Shown here: positions 34,002-44,113 of the stretch, piece by piece
How the letters are laid out: every line of letters starts with the position of its first letter
Position numbering within the stretch: position 1 is the first letter of the stretch
From: Pseudomonas helvetica
Lineage (GTDB): Bacteria; Pseudomonadota; Gammaproteobacteria; Pseudomonadales; Pseudomonadaceae
Reading direction: 5' to 3'
Assembly: GCF_039908645.1 (NCBI RefSeq)
Contig: NZ_CP150917.1
Coordinates: forward strand, 5,219,501-5,283,500
Length of the DNA stretch: 64,000 bases
Translations under genes and position numbers: made by a program
The notes under the pieces: generated by a model
Database searches by the model: none
The model's input: the letters and a program-made list of their open reading frames with translations, nothing else
What the model was told of the DNA's origin: nothing

Positions 34002-34566
34002 AGCGCTTCTCCTTTTCAGAACAGTCCGTCTGACGGCAGGCTCGGCACCTGCCGCCATCGATCACTGGATCAAATACTAAACGAACATGGTTTGACACAA
34101 ATTGTGTTCTCACACTCAGAACATCAAAAAAATCACAATTTTCACTAAAAATATTAAATTCATGAGTTCTTTATGCTTGAGCATGGCAAAAAAGCACAAT
34201 TTGAATTCTGAAAGGAGGGAGTTCAGCTACATTGCCAGATCGCTGCAGTCCAATGACCGCGAAGCTCTTGTGGTCAAGTGGAGTGCAGTTCCGCACCTTG
34301 TGTTTGTGACACTCAGGACTCGTGCCTACGCAAACGTCACGGGTGTCTATACGGAGCAATCAGCAGCCAGATGCGAAATACTCCTGAAGCTCCATACACT
34401 CTCTCGCCATAACTCAGCAGGTGCTCGGACGATAGCAAAGGACCGCGTCTGCAAGCTTGCATGTGGTTCGAAATGAGCTCAAAGAAAGTAAAAAAAGTTA
34501 CTATCTGCAACTACCTGAATACACTCGTAAATATCGCATATAACAGTTAAGAAGGATCCGTAAGCG
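34002..34566. other. AT-rich intergenic region
   Basis: The region holds the leuA-fragment promoter area and, at 34095-34107, the dyad ACACAA-A-TTGTGT beside a TTGACA. An ATG frame at 34162-34476 (104 residues, MSSLCLSMAKKHNLNS onward) matches nothing I know, has no clear ribosome site, and is weakly supported. The stretch from about 34080 to 34200 is markedly AT-rich against the genome, suggesting foreign sequence. No RNA gene was recognised. Confidence 0.5.
34162..34476 (+). CDS. Doubtful small hypothetical protein
   Basis: A 104-residue frame in the AT-rich gap. It is basic, with KKHNLNSERREF near the start and several cysteines (LCLS, ARCEIL, VCKLACGSK), no membrane helix and no known domain. 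The absence of a ribosome-binding site and of codon bias typical of neighbours makes it as likely to be chance or a remnant as a gene. Confidence 0.25.
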   Translation: MSSLCLSMAKKHNLNSERREFSYIARSLQSNDREALVVKWSAVPHLVFVTLRTRAYANVTGVYTEQSAARCEILLKLHTLSRHNSAGARTIAKDRVCKLACGSK

Positions 34567-34905
34567 ATGACCGATCTGAACACCCTGCGCGCCAGCCTCA
34601 AGAGCGGCGAACACGCCTTCGCCGATACCCTGGCGTTCATCGCCGCTGGCTATGATTACCAGCCTCAAGCCTTCAACAATGGTGGCGTGGAAAACGCCGC
34701 CGGACAGAACGAAGGCTCGTGCAAGACCCTCGGCCTGGCGCTGCTGGAAGGCTTGAGCGATGAAGAAGCGCTGCTGGCGTTTGGTGAGCATTACCGCTCG
34801 GTGGTTGCTACGCCGGATGGCAGCGACCATGGCAACATCCGGGCATTGATGGCGCAGGGTTTGGCTGGGGTGAAGTTCACAGCGCAGCCACTGACCCGTC
34901 GCTGA
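34567..34905 (+). CDS. HopJ-family protein
   Basis: A 112-residue member of the HopJ family (TLRASLKSGEHAFADTLAFI, YQPQAFNNGGVENAAGQNEG, then LGLALLEGLSDEEALLAFGEHYRSV). The family is named from a Pseudomonas syringae type III effector but is widespread in non-pathogens as a plain chromosomal gene; here there is no hrp/hrc gene or visible hrp box. Its role in these strains is unknown. A ribosome site (AAGGATC) precedes the ATG. Confidence 0.9.
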   Translation: MTDLNTLRASLKSGEHAFADTLAFIAAGYDYQPQAFNNGGVENAAGQNEGSCKTLGLALLEGLSDEEALLAFGEHYRSVVATPDGSDHGNIRALMAQGLAGVKFTAQPLTRR

Positions 34906-34927
34906 TTTCCAGATTGGATGCAACACC

Positions 34928-35014
34928 CTGTGGGAGCTTGCTCGCGATGGCTGCGTCACATTCAAAACTGATGTCGACTGATACATCGCTATCGCGAGCA
35001 AGCTCGGCTCCCAC
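34928..35014. repeat. REPIN, CTGTGGGAGCTTGCTCGCG family
   Basis: CTGTGGGAGCTTGCTCGCGA and its inverse ending CGCGAGCAAGCTCGGCTCCC face each other about 45 bp apart, between hopJ and trxB. It is a third REP family in the window, next to the terminator. Confidence 0.85.
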
Positions 35015-35030
35015 AAAAGCAGTGGGTGCA

Positions 35031-35056
35031 AAAAAACCGGCCGAGGCCGGTTTTTT
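35031..35056. terminator. Bidirectional rho-independent terminator (hopJ/trxB)
   Basis: ACCGGCC-GA-GGCCGGT is flanked by six As upstream and six Ts downstream, so it terminates in both directions between convergent hopJ-like and trxB. Confidence 0.9.
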
Positions 35057-35069
35057 CATTTCAACGATT

Positions 35070-36347
<1,278 letters not shown>

Positions 36348-37103
36348 ATGCCCGCCCCCGTTCTGTCCGGCCCGCAATACCTGCGCGAAGGCCTGAAGCT
36401 GGTCTTGAGTCCCGGCCTGCGTTTGTTCGTGTTGTTGCCGCTGGTCATCAACCTGGTGCTGTTCGTCGGATTGATTTATTTCGCCGGCCATCAGTTCAGC
36501 CTGTGGGTCGACACCCTGATGCCTTCACTGCCGAGCTGGCTGAGTTTTCTCAGCTATGTACTTTGGCCGTTGTTCGTCGTTCTGGTGGCGCTGATGGTGT
36601 TTTTCACCTTCACCATGCTCGCCAACGTGATCGCCGCGCCCTTCAACGGTTTTCTCGCGGAGAAAGTCGAAGTGGTGGTGCGTGGCACTGACGACTTCCC
36701 GACCTTCAGTTGGAGCGAACTGATCGCGATGATCCCGCGCACGTTCGCCCGGGAAATGCGCAAACTCGGCTACTTCCTGCCCAGGGCCCTCGCGTTGCTG
36801 ATCCTTTCATTCATCCCGGTGGTCAACCTGGTCGCTGCCCCACTATGGCTGGCGTTTGGCGTATGGATGATGGCAATCCAGTACATCGACTACCCGGCGG
36901 ATAACCACAAACTCGGCTGGAACGAGATGCTCGCCTGGCTGCGCCAGAAACGCTGGCAGAGCATGAGTTTTGGCGGGATCGTCTATCTGGCGCTGCTGAT
37001 CCCGGTGGTCAACATCCTGATGATGCCGGCAGCGGTGGCTGGTGCGACGCTGTTTTGGGTCCGTGAACGTGGCGCGGAAAATCTGGTGGCCAAAGCTGCC
37101 TGA
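36348..37103 (+). CDS. cysZ: Sulfate transporter CysZ
   Basis: A 251-residue CysZ (EI24 family): four main hydrophobic stretches, at about 25-45 ([20 protein letters not shown]), 65-95 ([20 protein letters not shown]), 140-170 ([20 protein letters not shown]) and 200-225 ([20 protein letters not shown]), with the conserved [16 protein letters not shown]. It supplies sulfate for assimilation; cysD/cysNC are 10 kb away in this window. Start ATG 36348 ([10 protein letters not shown]) has GGAG seven bases before it; the frame itself opens 231 bp upstream. Confidence 0.93.
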   Translation: MPAPVLSGPQYLREGLKLVLSPGLRLFVLLPLVINLVLFVGLIYFAGHQFSLWVDTLMPSLPSWLSFLSYVLWPLFVVLVALMVFFTFTMLANVIAAPFNGFLAEKVEVVVRGTDDFPTFSWSELIAMIPRTFAREMRKLGYFLPRALALLILSFIPVVNLVAAPLWLAFGVWMMAIQYIDYPADNHKLGWNEMLAWLRQKRWQSMSFGGIVYLALLIPVVNILMMPAAVAGATLFWVRERGAENLVAKAA

Positions 37104-37143
37104 TCGCGTCACAAATCCATCATCGCGCTGACACAATGGCGAC

Positions 37144-38379
37144 ATGGCCTCAGTCGACACTGAGGCCATGACGACAGCTCTGCATATCACTCTGATCACC
37201 GAAACCTTCCCTCCGGAAATCAATGGCGTGGCCAATACCCTTGGCCGCCTGTGCGAAGGTCTGCGCGCGCGCGGGCACCTGGTAGAACTGGTGCGACCGC
37301 GCCAGGGCAGCGATCAGACCCGCCTAAGCGACGATGAACTGCTGCTCTGCCGCGGCTGGCCGCTGCCGGGTTATCCGGGGCTGCAATGGGGCCAGTCGTC
37401 GATGCACAAGTTGCTCAGGCGCTGGCAGCGTCATCGCCCGGACGTGCTCTACATCGCTACCGAAGGACCACTGGGGTTGTCGGCCTTGCGCGCGGCGCGG
37501 CGGCTGGGTATTTCAGTGGTGAGCGGGTTTCACACCAACTTCCAGCAGTACTCCAACCAGTACGGCCTGGGACTGTTGACCCGGTTACTGACGCATTACC
37601 TGCGCTGGTTCCATAACCGCACCAAGTTGACCCTGGTGCCCAGCGCCAGCCAGCGAATGGAGCTGGAACGTCGGCAGTTCGAGCGCCTGGCGCTGCTGTC
37701 CCGTGGCGTCGACAGTCAACTGTTCCACCCGGCCAAACGCCTGGGTTCGCTGCGTGAAAGCTGGGGGCTGGAGAACGACGACATCGCGTTGATTCACGTC
37801 GGCCGGCTCGCTCAGGAAAAAAACCTCGGTCTGCTCAAACATTGCTACCAGGCTTTGCAGTCGTCTTATCCACAACGACGAATAAAGCTGATCGTGATCG
37901 GCGATGGCCCACAACGTGCGCTGCTGGAAAAGGCACTGCCCGACGCGATCTTCTGTGGCTCGCAGCGCGCAGAAGCCTTGGCGTGTCACTACGCGTCCGG
38001 GGATCTGTTTCTGTTTCCGAGCCTGACCGAAACCTTCGGCAATGTGGTGCTGGAAGCACTGGCCTCTGGATTGGGCGTGGTGGCTTACGATCAGGCCGCC
38101 GCCGCTCAACACATTCGCCATGGTTACAACGGTGTGTTGGCGATGCCGGGGGACGAAGAGGCATTTTGCGATGCCGCCCGTTGGTTGTTGGAAGAAGCAG
38201 AAACCTTGCGCTGCATACGACTCAACGCGCGTCAGCACGCCAGTCGGCAGGGCTGGGGGGCAATCGTCGAGCAATTTGAAGGACAGTTGCGCGGGGCTTG
38301 CGAGGTGCAAATCGGGGCACAGCCTCTGATGGCCATGCCCCATTCGATCAAACCAGCGTCATCAACGCCTCACGACTGA
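37144..38379 (+). CDS. GT4-family glycosyltransferase
   Basis: A 411-residue retaining glycosyltransferase. The N-terminal domain begins ITLITETFPPEINGVANTLG, a hallmark of GT4 mannosyl/glucosyltransferases acting on lipids. The C-terminal domain has LIHVGRLAQEKNLGLL, and FPSLTETFGNVVLEALASG with the EX7E-type nucleotide-sugar site. The substrate is likely a membrane lipid or polysaccharide. The start could also be ATG 37168 (MTTALHITL), which aligns better with the family. The 3' end overlaps the convergent oxidoreductase gene by 32 bp. There are no other polysaccharide genes nearby. Confidence 0.85.
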   Translation: MASVDTEAMTTALHITLITETFPPEINGVANTLGRLCEGLRARGHLVELVRPRQGSDQTRLSDDELLLCRGWPLPGYPGLQWGQSSMHKLLRRWQRHRPDVLYIATEGPLGLSALRAARRLGISVVSGFHTNFQQYSNQYGLGLLTRLLTHYLRWFHNRTKLTLVPSASQRMELERRQFERLALLSRGVDSQLFHPAKRLGSLRESWGLENDDIALIHVGRLAQEKNLGLLKHCYQALQSSYPQRRIKLIVIGDGPQRALLEKALPDAIFCGSQRAEALACHYASGDLFLFPSLTETFGNVVLEALASGLGVVAYDQAAAAQHIRHGYNGVLAMPGDEEAFCDAARWLLEEAETLRCIRLNARQHASRQGWGAIVEQFEGQLRGACEVQIGAQPLMAMPHSIKPASSTPHD

Positions 38380-39451
38380 ACGGCAGGATGTCCTGCTCGC
38401 GACCTTCGCGGACTTTCTGCGCCCAGTCCGGGTCGACCAGCAAGGCGCGTCCCACAGCCACCAGGTCGAACTCTTGGTTGTTCAAACGTTCCAGCAGGTT
38501 CTCCAGGCTGGCCGGTTGCGCGACTTTGTCGGTGTTGACCATAAACTGCAGGAACTCACCGTCCAGCCCCACACTGCCCACGGTGATCGTCGGCTTGCCC
38601 GTCAGTTTGCGGGTCCAGCCTGCCAGGTTCAGTTCGGAACCGTCGAACTCCGGCTCCCAGAAACGCCGCGTAGAGCAGTGGAAAATATCCACACCGGCAT
38701 CGGACAGCGGCTGGAGAAACTCGCCCAACGCCTCCGGAGTTTGCACCAGACGTGCGGTGTAGTCCTGCTGCTTCCACTGCGAGTAACGGAAGATGATCGG
38801 GTAGTTCGCACCGACCGCCGCACGCACGGCCTGGATCAGCTCAACGGCAAAGCGCGAACGATTGGCCAGGCTGCCACCGTATTCGTCGGTGCGCTGGTTG
38901 CTGCCTTCCCAGAAGAACTGGTCGACCAGATAGCCGTGGGCGCCGTGGATCTCGACGCCGTCCATGCCAATACTCTGCGCGTCTTTGGCGGCCTGGGCGA
39001 AGGCCGCGATCACATCCTGAATGTCTTGTTGGGTCATGCCGTGAACCACGACCTGACCGTCCTTGAGTTTTTCCGATGGCCCGTAGCCCGGCACGCTCGC
39101 ATCCGGCTCGGTGCCGATGCGCCGTACGCTGCCGACGTGCCACAACTGCGGAACGATCTTGCCGCCTTCGGCGTGGACCGCATCAACGACTTTTTTCCAG
39201 CCGGCCAACGCCGCTTCGCCGTAAAAGTGCGGGACGTTCGGGTAACCGTTGGAAGCCTTGTGGCCAACCGTGGTGCCCTCGGTGATGATCAGGCCTACAC
39301 CCGCCGCAGCACGGCGACGGTAGTACTCGATGACTTTCGAATTCGGTACGCCGCCCGGGGAAAACGAACGGGTCATCGGCGCCATGACCACACGGGTTGG
39401 CAGCTCCAGGGCACCGAGGCTGAACGGTTTGAACAAGGCTTTGACGGGCAT
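38348..39451 (-). CDS. NADH:flavin oxidoreductase, Old Yellow Enzyme family
   Basis: A 367-residue FMN-dependent oxidoreductase: N-terminal LFKPFSLGALELPTRVVMAP with the TMT motif (MTRSFSPGG), substrate-binding pair in HGAHGYLVDQFFW, and SNQRTDEYGGSLANRSRF, then FDLVAVGRALLVDPDW at the FMN phosphate site. Family members reduce activated alkenes, nitroesters or xenobiotics. ATG 39451 (GGAGCG five bases upstream) was preferred to a GTG at 39463. The physiological substrate is unknown. Confidence 0.92.
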   Translation of the reverse strand: MPVKALFKPFSLGALELPTRVVMAPMTRSFSPGGVPNSKVIEYYRRRAAAGVGLIITEGTTVGHKASNGYPNVPHFYGEAALAGWKKVVDAVHAEGGKIVPQLWHVGSVRRIGTEPDASVPGYGPSEKLKDGQVVVHGMTQQDIQDVIAAFAQAAKDAQSIGMDGVEIHGAHGYLVDQFFWEGSNQRTDEYGGSLANRSRFAVELIQAVRAAVGANYPIIFRYSQWKQQDYTARLVQTPEALGEFLQPLSDAGVDIFHCSTRRFWEPEFDGSELNLAGWTRKLTGKPTITVGSVGLDGEFLQFMVNTDKVAQPASLENLLERLNNQEFDLVAVGRALLVDPDWAQKVREGREQDILPFSREALMTLV

Positions 39452-39560
39452 GGGACGCTCCACGTGAAAATAACTTTATGACGGCGATAATATGGAGGCT
39501 TGCCAGCCTTGAATAGCACTATTGATTTAGGTGATTAAGGTTCAAAAGACAGGGAGGGGT

Positions 39561-39630
39561 CTGTAGGAGCACGGCTTGCCGGCGATGGCGTTCTTGAGAT
39601 CACTATCGCCGGCAAGCCGTGCTCCTGCGG
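39561..39630. repeat. REPIN, CTGTAGGAGCACGGCTTGCC family
   Basis: CTGTAGGAGCACGGCTTGCC and the inverse GGCAAGCCGTGCTCCTGCGG are separated by about 26 bp, in the gap between the oxidoreductase and glutathione peroxidase genes. Confidence 0.85.
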
Positions 39631-39639
39631 GAGACAGGT

Positions 39640-40122
39640 TCAGACCAGGGCTTTTTCGATCGCCTGGACGATCGTCGGATCATCCGGTGCAGTACGTGGC
39701 GAGAAACGCGCCAGCACGCGACCATCTTTGCCGAGAAGGAATTTTTCAAAGTTCCAGGTGATGTCACCCGGGAATTCCGCGCCCTCGCCCGCCAACAACC
39801 GGTACAGCTGATGACGGTCGTGACCGTTGACTTCCAGCTTGCTGGACAGCGGGAAGGTCACGCCGTAGTTGAGGCTGCAGAACTCTTTGATCTCGCTTTC
39901 AGTGCCTGGCTCTTGCCCGGCAAACTGGTTGCACGGCAAACCCAACACACTGAAACCTTTGCCCTTGTATTGCTGGTAGAGGTTTTCCAGAGCAGCGTAC
40001 TGTGGGGTCAAACCACACTTGGAGGCGACGTTGACCACCAGCACGACGTGCCCTTTGAAGGGCGCCAGAGGTAACTCCTGGCCATCCAAAGCTTTCAATG
40101 TAAGGTCGTGAAAAGCACTCAT
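39640..40122 (-). CDS. Glutathione peroxidase
   Basis: A 160-residue glutathione-peroxidase-type thiol peroxidase: peroxidatic Cys in NVASKCGLTPQY, the second conserved block LGLPCNQFAGQEPG, and WNFEKFLLGKDG. Bacterial forms of this family usually use thioredoxin. Start ATG 40122 (MSAFHDLTLKALDG) was chosen as the first in-family start; the frame opens upstream at 40179. It reads away from slyD, with a terminator-like hairpin in between. Confidence 0.93.
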   Translation of the reverse strand: MSAFHDLTLKALDGQELPLAPFKGHVVLVVNVASKCGLTPQYAALENLYQQYKGKGFSVLGLPCNQFAGQEPGTESEIKEFCSLNYGVTFPLSSKLEVNGHDRHQLYRLLAGEGAEFPGDITWNFEKFLLGKDGRVLARFSPRTAPDDPTIVQAIEKALV

Positions 40123-40194
40123 GACGAACTCCAAATTTCCCGTGTTCTTCTCGAAACAGCCTCTTGGCGATGTCGCCAAGGACAGCCGCGGACT

Positions 40195-40216
40195 AAAAAG
40201 GCGCCCCTCGGGCGCC
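40195..40216 (-). terminator. Rho-independent terminator after slyD
   Basis: On the minus strand GGCGCCC-GAG-GGGCGCC is followed by TTTTT (complement of 40195-40199). It lies 31 bp past the slyD stop. Confidence 0.85.
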
Positions 40217-40246
40217 TCTCCAGTTCTCGAAGCTTAGCGCAGAAAA

Positions 40247-40732
40247 TCAGTGGTGATGGCCACCTTCGCCATGGACGTGACCATGAGCGATTTCTTCCTG
40301 GCTGGCATCACGGATGTCGATGATCTTGACCTTGAAGTTCAGACGCTGACCGGCCAACGGGTGGTTGCCGTCAACGGTCACGTCGTCGCCGTCCAGATCA
40401 CGGATGGTGACGATTTGCATCTGGCCGTCTGGCGCGGAAGCGTGGAACTGCATACCCACTTCCAGTTCGTCGACGCCTTCGAACATGCTGCGGCTCAGGG
40501 TGCTGACCAGTTCGGCAGCGTATTCACCGTAGGCATCTTCAGGTTCTACGGCGACGTTGAGTTCGTCACCGACTGCTTTACCTTCCAGGGCTTTTTCCAG
40601 GCCCGGGATGATGTTACCTGCGCCTTGCAGGTACACCAGCGGTGCGCCGCCGGCGGAGCTGTCGATGACCTCACCAGCGTCGTTGGTCAGGGTATAGTCG
40701 ATGGAGACAGCCTTATTGGCGGCGATCAGCAT
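40247..40732 (-). CDS. slyD: FKBP-type peptidyl-prolyl isomerase SlyD
   Basis: A 161-residue SlyD: FKBP domain (VSIDYTLTNDAGEVIDSS, YLQGAGNIIPGLEKALEG, EPEDAYGEYAAEL) with the IF insert (about 75-120), and a His-rich metal-binding tail (GHVHGEGGHHH), shorter than in E. coli. It folds proteins and binds nickel. The ATG at 40732 interlocks with the divergent DUF3565 start (shared CATG). A gpx-slyD neighbourhood with pta nearby also occurs in P. aeruginosa. Confidence 0.95.
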   Translation of the reverse strand: MLIAANKAVSIDYTLTNDAGEVIDSSAGGAPLVYLQGAGNIIPGLEKALEGKAVGDELNVAVEPEDAYGEYAAELVSTLSRSMFEGVDELEVGMQFHASAPDGQMQIVTIRDLDGDDVTVDGNHPLAGQRLNFKVKIIDIRDASQEEIAHGHVHGEGGHHH

Positions 40733-41039
40733 GGGGCGAGACCTTTTGCATAAGAATATAGAAAGACCCAGTTTAGCGAAGCAAACGCCCGAAAGCGAAC
40801 AGAACCCGGACGGACGGGTCGCTTCGGCAGGGTCGACGATCCAGGGCTTCCATCAGGACGAGGACGGACACTGGGTTGTCGAGCTTTCCTGCGGCCATAC
40901 CCAGCATCTGCGCCACCAGCCACCCTGGCAATCACGAACCTGGGTTCTGGACCCCGCCAAGCGTATTGAAAAAATAGGCCAACCCTTTGATTGCGGTTGG
41001 TGCGCTCAGGGCTCGGTTAGCGATAACCTTGACGTCTGA
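40731..41039 (+). CDS. DUF3565 family protein
   Basis: A 102-residue protein whose core matches DUF3565: GFHQDEDGHWVVELSCGHTQHLRH, then QPPWQSRTWVLDPAKR and FDCGWCAQG. The conserved Cys/His (CGHTQH, CGWC) could bind zinc. The start at 40731 interlocks with the slyD start on the other strand, so its leader lies inside slyD; an in-frame TTG at 40746 is an alternative. It precedes pta by 61 bp and may be cotranscribed with it. Confidence 0.8.
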   Translation: MGRDLLHKNIERPSLAKQTPESEQNPDGRVASAGSTIQGFHQDEDGHWVVELSCGHTQHLRHQPPWQSRTWVLDPAKRIEKIGQPFDCGWCAQGSVSDNLDV

Positions 41040-41100
41040 AATATCGGTAGAAGGCCAGTCATAGGCGTTCACCCTTGCCATGCACCTCCAGAGAATCCGC

Positions 41101-43200
41101 ATGCAAACTTTTTTTATCGCGCCCACCGATTTTGGTGTGGGTCTGACCTCCATCAGCCTCGGGCTGGTACGTACCCTTGAGCGAGCCGGGTTGAAAGTCG
41201 GCTTCTTCAAACCGATTGCCCAGCCGCACCCTGGCGACACCGGCCCTGAACGTTCCACCGAACTGGTGGCCCGCACCCACGGCCTGAAGCCGCCGCAGCC
41301 GCTGGGCCTGGCTCACGTCGAGCGGATGCTCGGCGACGGTCAGCTGGATGAACTGCTGGAAGAAATCATCACCCTGTACCAGCAAGCCGCCATCGGCAAA
41401 GACGTGCTGGTCGTCGAAGGCATGGTCCCGACCCGCAGCGCCAGCTACGCCGCGCGGGTCAACCTGCACCTGGCGAAAAGCCTGGATGCCGAGGTGATTC
41501 TGGTCTCGGCACCGGAAAACGAAGTGCTCACCGAATTGTCTGGCCGGGTCGAGTTGCAAGCGCAATTGTTTGGCGGTCCAAAAGACCCGAAAGTGCTCGG
41601 CGTGATTCTCAACAAGGTCAAAACCGATGAAAGCATGGAGGCTTTCGCCGCGCGCCTGAAGGAACACTCGCCCTTGCTGCGCAGCGGCGACTTCCGGCTG
41701 CTTGGCTGCATTCCGTTCCAGCCGGAACTGAACGCCCCGCGCACCCGTGACGTCGCGGACTTGATGGGCGCTCAGGTGCTCAATGCCGGCGACTATGAAA
41801 CCCGCCGCATGAGCAAGATCATCATTTGCGCCCGCACCATGCGCAACACGGTCGAACTGCTCAAGCCCGGCGTGCTGGTGGTAACCCCCGGCGATCGCGA
41901 CGACATCATCCTCGCCGTCAGCCTCGCCGCGATCAACGGCGTGCCGCTGGCCGGGCTGCTGCTGACCAGCGGCACCCTGCCCGACCCACGGATCATGGAC
42001 CTCTGCCGAGGCGCCTTGCAGGCCGGTCTGCCGGTATTGTCGGTGAGCACTGGCTCCTACGAAACCGCCAACCAGTTGAACGGTTTGAACAAGGAAATCC
42101 CGATCGACGACCGCGAGCGTGCGGAGATCATCACCGATTTCGTCGCCAGCCACCTCGACGCCAACTGGTTGCACCAGCGCTGCGGCACGCCGCGTGAAAT
42201 GCGCCTGTCGCCAGCGGTGTTCCGCTATCAACTGATCCAGCGCGCCCAGGCTGCCAACAAACGCATCGTCCTGCCAGAAGGCAGCGAACCTTTGACGGTA
42301 CAGGCGGCAGCGATCTGCCAGGCCCGCGGGATTGCTCGCTGCGTGTTGCTGGCCAAACCCGAAGACGTGCAAGCAGTCGCGCGCGCCCAGGGTATCGAGT
42401 TGCCTGAGGGCCTGGAGATTCTCGACCCGGACCTGATCCGTCAGCGGTATGTCGAGCCGATGGTCGCGTTGCGCAAGACCAAAAGCCTCAACGCGCCAAT
42501 GGCCGAGCAACAGCTGGAAGACACCGTGGTGATCGGCACCATGATGCTCGCACTGGATGAAGTCGACGGACTGGTGTCCGGGGTCATCCACTCCACCGCC
42601 AATACCATTCGCCCGGCATTGCAACTGATCAAGACCGCACCCGGCTGCACGTTGGTGTCGTCGGTGTTTTTCATGCTGTTCCCGGAGGAAGTGCTGGTCT
42701 ACGGCGACTGCATCATGAACCCGCACCCGAGCGCCAGTGAACTGGCCGAGATCGCCCTGCAAAGTGCCGACTCTGCCGCCGCCTTCGGGATCACGCCACG
42801 AGTGGCGATGCTCAGCTACTCCAGCGGCGAATCGGCCAGCGGCGAAGAAGTCGAGAAAGTCCGCGAAGCCACTTTGCTCGCCCACGAAGCGCAGAACGCG
42901 CTGCTGATCGACGGGCCGTTGCAGTACGACGCCGCGGCCAACGAAAACGTGGCCCGGCAACTGGCGCCGAACAGTCAGGTAGCCGGTCGGGCAACCGTGT
43001 TCATTTTCCCCGACCTGAACACCGGCAACACCACTCACAAAGCCGTGCAACGCAGCGCCGACTGCGTCAGCCTCGGACCGATGCTGCAAGGCCTGCGCAA
43101 ACCGGTAAATGACTTGCCGCGCGGCGCCCAGGTCGACGACATCGTCTACACCATTGCCCTGACTGCGATTCAAGCCGCCAACCGACCTATGGATGTTTAA
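41101..43200 (+). CDS. pta: Phosphate acetyltransferase (long form)
   Basis: A 699-residue class II Pta: an N-terminal P-loop/AAA-like domain (QTFFIAPTDFGVGLTSISL, VEGMVPTRSASYAARVN), a DRTGG domain (about 220-330, DVADLMGAQVLNAG), and a C-terminal PTA_PTB catalytic domain (about 370-699; IVLPEGSEPLTVQAAAICQA, GLVSGVIHSTANTIRPALQL, FPDLNTGNTTHKAVQR). It converts acetyl-CoA and phosphate to acetyl phosphate. The start is ATG 41101 (the upstream frame is longer). It ends in TAA adjoining the ATG of the acyltransferase gene. In P. aeruginosa ackA lies beside pta; here the space is filled by DUF3565. Confidence 0.95.
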   Translation: MQTFFIAPTDFGVGLTSISLGLVRTLERAGLKVGFFKPIAQPHPGDTGPERSTELVARTHGLKPPQPLGLAHVERMLGDGQLDELLEEIITLYQQAAIGKDVLVVEGMVPTRSASYAARVNLHLAKSLDAEVILVSAPENEVLTELSGRVELQAQLFGGPKDPKVLGVILNKVKTDESMEAFAARLKEHSPLLRSGDFRLLGCIPFQPELNAPRTRDVADLMGAQVLNAGDYETRRMSKIIICARTMRNTVELLKPGVLVVTPGDRDDIILAVSLAAINGVPLAGLLLTSGTLPDPRIMDLCRGALQAGLPVLSVSTGSYETANQLNGLNKEIPIDDRERAEIITDFVASHLDANWLHQRCGTPREMRLSPAVFRYQLIQRAQAANKRIVLPEGSEPLTVQAAAICQARGIARCVLLAKPEDVQAVARAQGIELPEGLEILDPDLIRQRYVEPMVALRKTKSLNAPMAEQQLEDTVVIGTMMLALDEVDGLVSGVIHSTANTIRPALQLIKTAPGCTLVSSVFFMLFPEEVLVYGDCIMNPHPSASELAEIALQSADSAAAFGITPRVAMLSYSSGESASGEEVEKVREATLLAHEAQNALLIDGPLQYDAAANENVARQLAPNSQVAGRATVFIFPDLNTGNTTHKAVQRSADCVSLGPMLQGLRKPVNDLPRGAQVDDIVYTIALTAIQAANRPMDV

Positions 43201-44109
43201 ATGCTGGATTCTCTACCTGCACCCTTGCGAGGCGTGATCGCCTCGCTGTTGTTGGCGCTGAACACGATCGTCTGCTGCACACCGCTGTTTGTCGTGGCAA
43301 TCTTCAAATTGTTGCTGCCCTTCCCGACCGCACAGCGCTTCACCGATTGGCTGATGAGCCACATCCATGAAGCCTGGATCAGCAACAACAAGGCCTGGAT
43401 GGATTTGCTCGGGCACACGCGCTGGACGCTCAGCGGGCTCGAAGGGCTGGACTATCAGCACTCGTACCTGATCACCAGCAACCACCAGAGCTGGGTCGAC
43501 ATCATGGTGTTGCAGTACGTGCTCAATCGCCGGATTCGCCCGCTGAAGTTCTTCCTCAAGCAAGAACTGATCTGGGTGCCGGTGATCGGCTTGGCCTGGT
43601 GGGCGCTGGGCTTCCCGTTCATGAAGCGATACTCCAAGGCCTATCTGGAAAAGCACCCGGAGAAGAAAGGCAAAGACCTGGAAACCACTCGCAAGACCTG
43701 CGACAAGTTCCGCCATAACCCGGTGGGGATTTTCAACTTCGTCGAAGGCACGCGCTTCACCGAAGGCAAGCATGCGCAGCAGCAATCGCCGTTGCGCTAC
43801 CTGCTCAAGCCCAAGGCGGGCGGTATCGCGTTTGTGCTGGACGCCATGGGTGAGCAACTGGAAGCCATCGTCAACGTGACCATTCACTACCCGGCCGGGC
43901 GCCCCGGTTATTGGGACCTGCTGTGTGGCAACGTGAAAGACGTGGTGGTGCACTTTCAGGAACTGAAGATCCCGCCGCAGTTCATCGGCAAGAACTACGA
44001 CCAGGATGGCGTGTACCGCCTGGAGTTCCAGGGCTGGATCAACCAGTTGTGGGAAGACAAGGATGCACTGCTTGAGCAGATGCATCGCGAGTATCCCGGA
44101 AAACGCTGA
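43201..44109 (+). CDS. PlsC-family acyltransferase (YihG-like)
   Basis: A 302-residue integral acyltransferase. Catalytic motif NHQSWVD (HX4D) is in ITSNHQSWVDIMVLQ at about residue 95. FVEGTRFTEGKHA is the acyl-acceptor motif, and a hydrophobic N-terminal anchor (about 11-38) precedes both. It resembles YihG/1-acyl-sn-glycerol-3-phosphate acyltransferase-like proteins that remodel phospholipids. The ATG follows the pta stop directly, so both are likely cotranscribed. Confidence 0.9.
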   Translation: MLDSLPAPLRGVIASLLLALNTIVCCTPLFVVAIFKLLLPFPTAQRFTDWLMSHIHEAWISNNKAWMDLLGHTRWTLSGLEGLDYQHSYLITSNHQSWVDIMVLQYVLNRRIRPLKFFLKQELIWVPVIGLAWWALGFPFMKRYSKAYLEKHPEKKGKDLETTRKTCDKFRHNPVGIFNFVEGTRFTEGKHAQQQSPLRYLLKPKAGGIAFVLDAMGEQLEAIVNVTIHYPAGRPGYWDLLCGNVKDVVVHFQELKIPPQFIGKNYDQDGVYRLEFQGWINQLWEDKDALLEQMHREYPGKR

Positions 44110-44113
44110 CCTC

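Noticed and set aside
41059..43173. A 704-residue frame opposite pta
   Set aside because: It is antisense to full-length pta with no recognisable domain; an artefact of codon bias.
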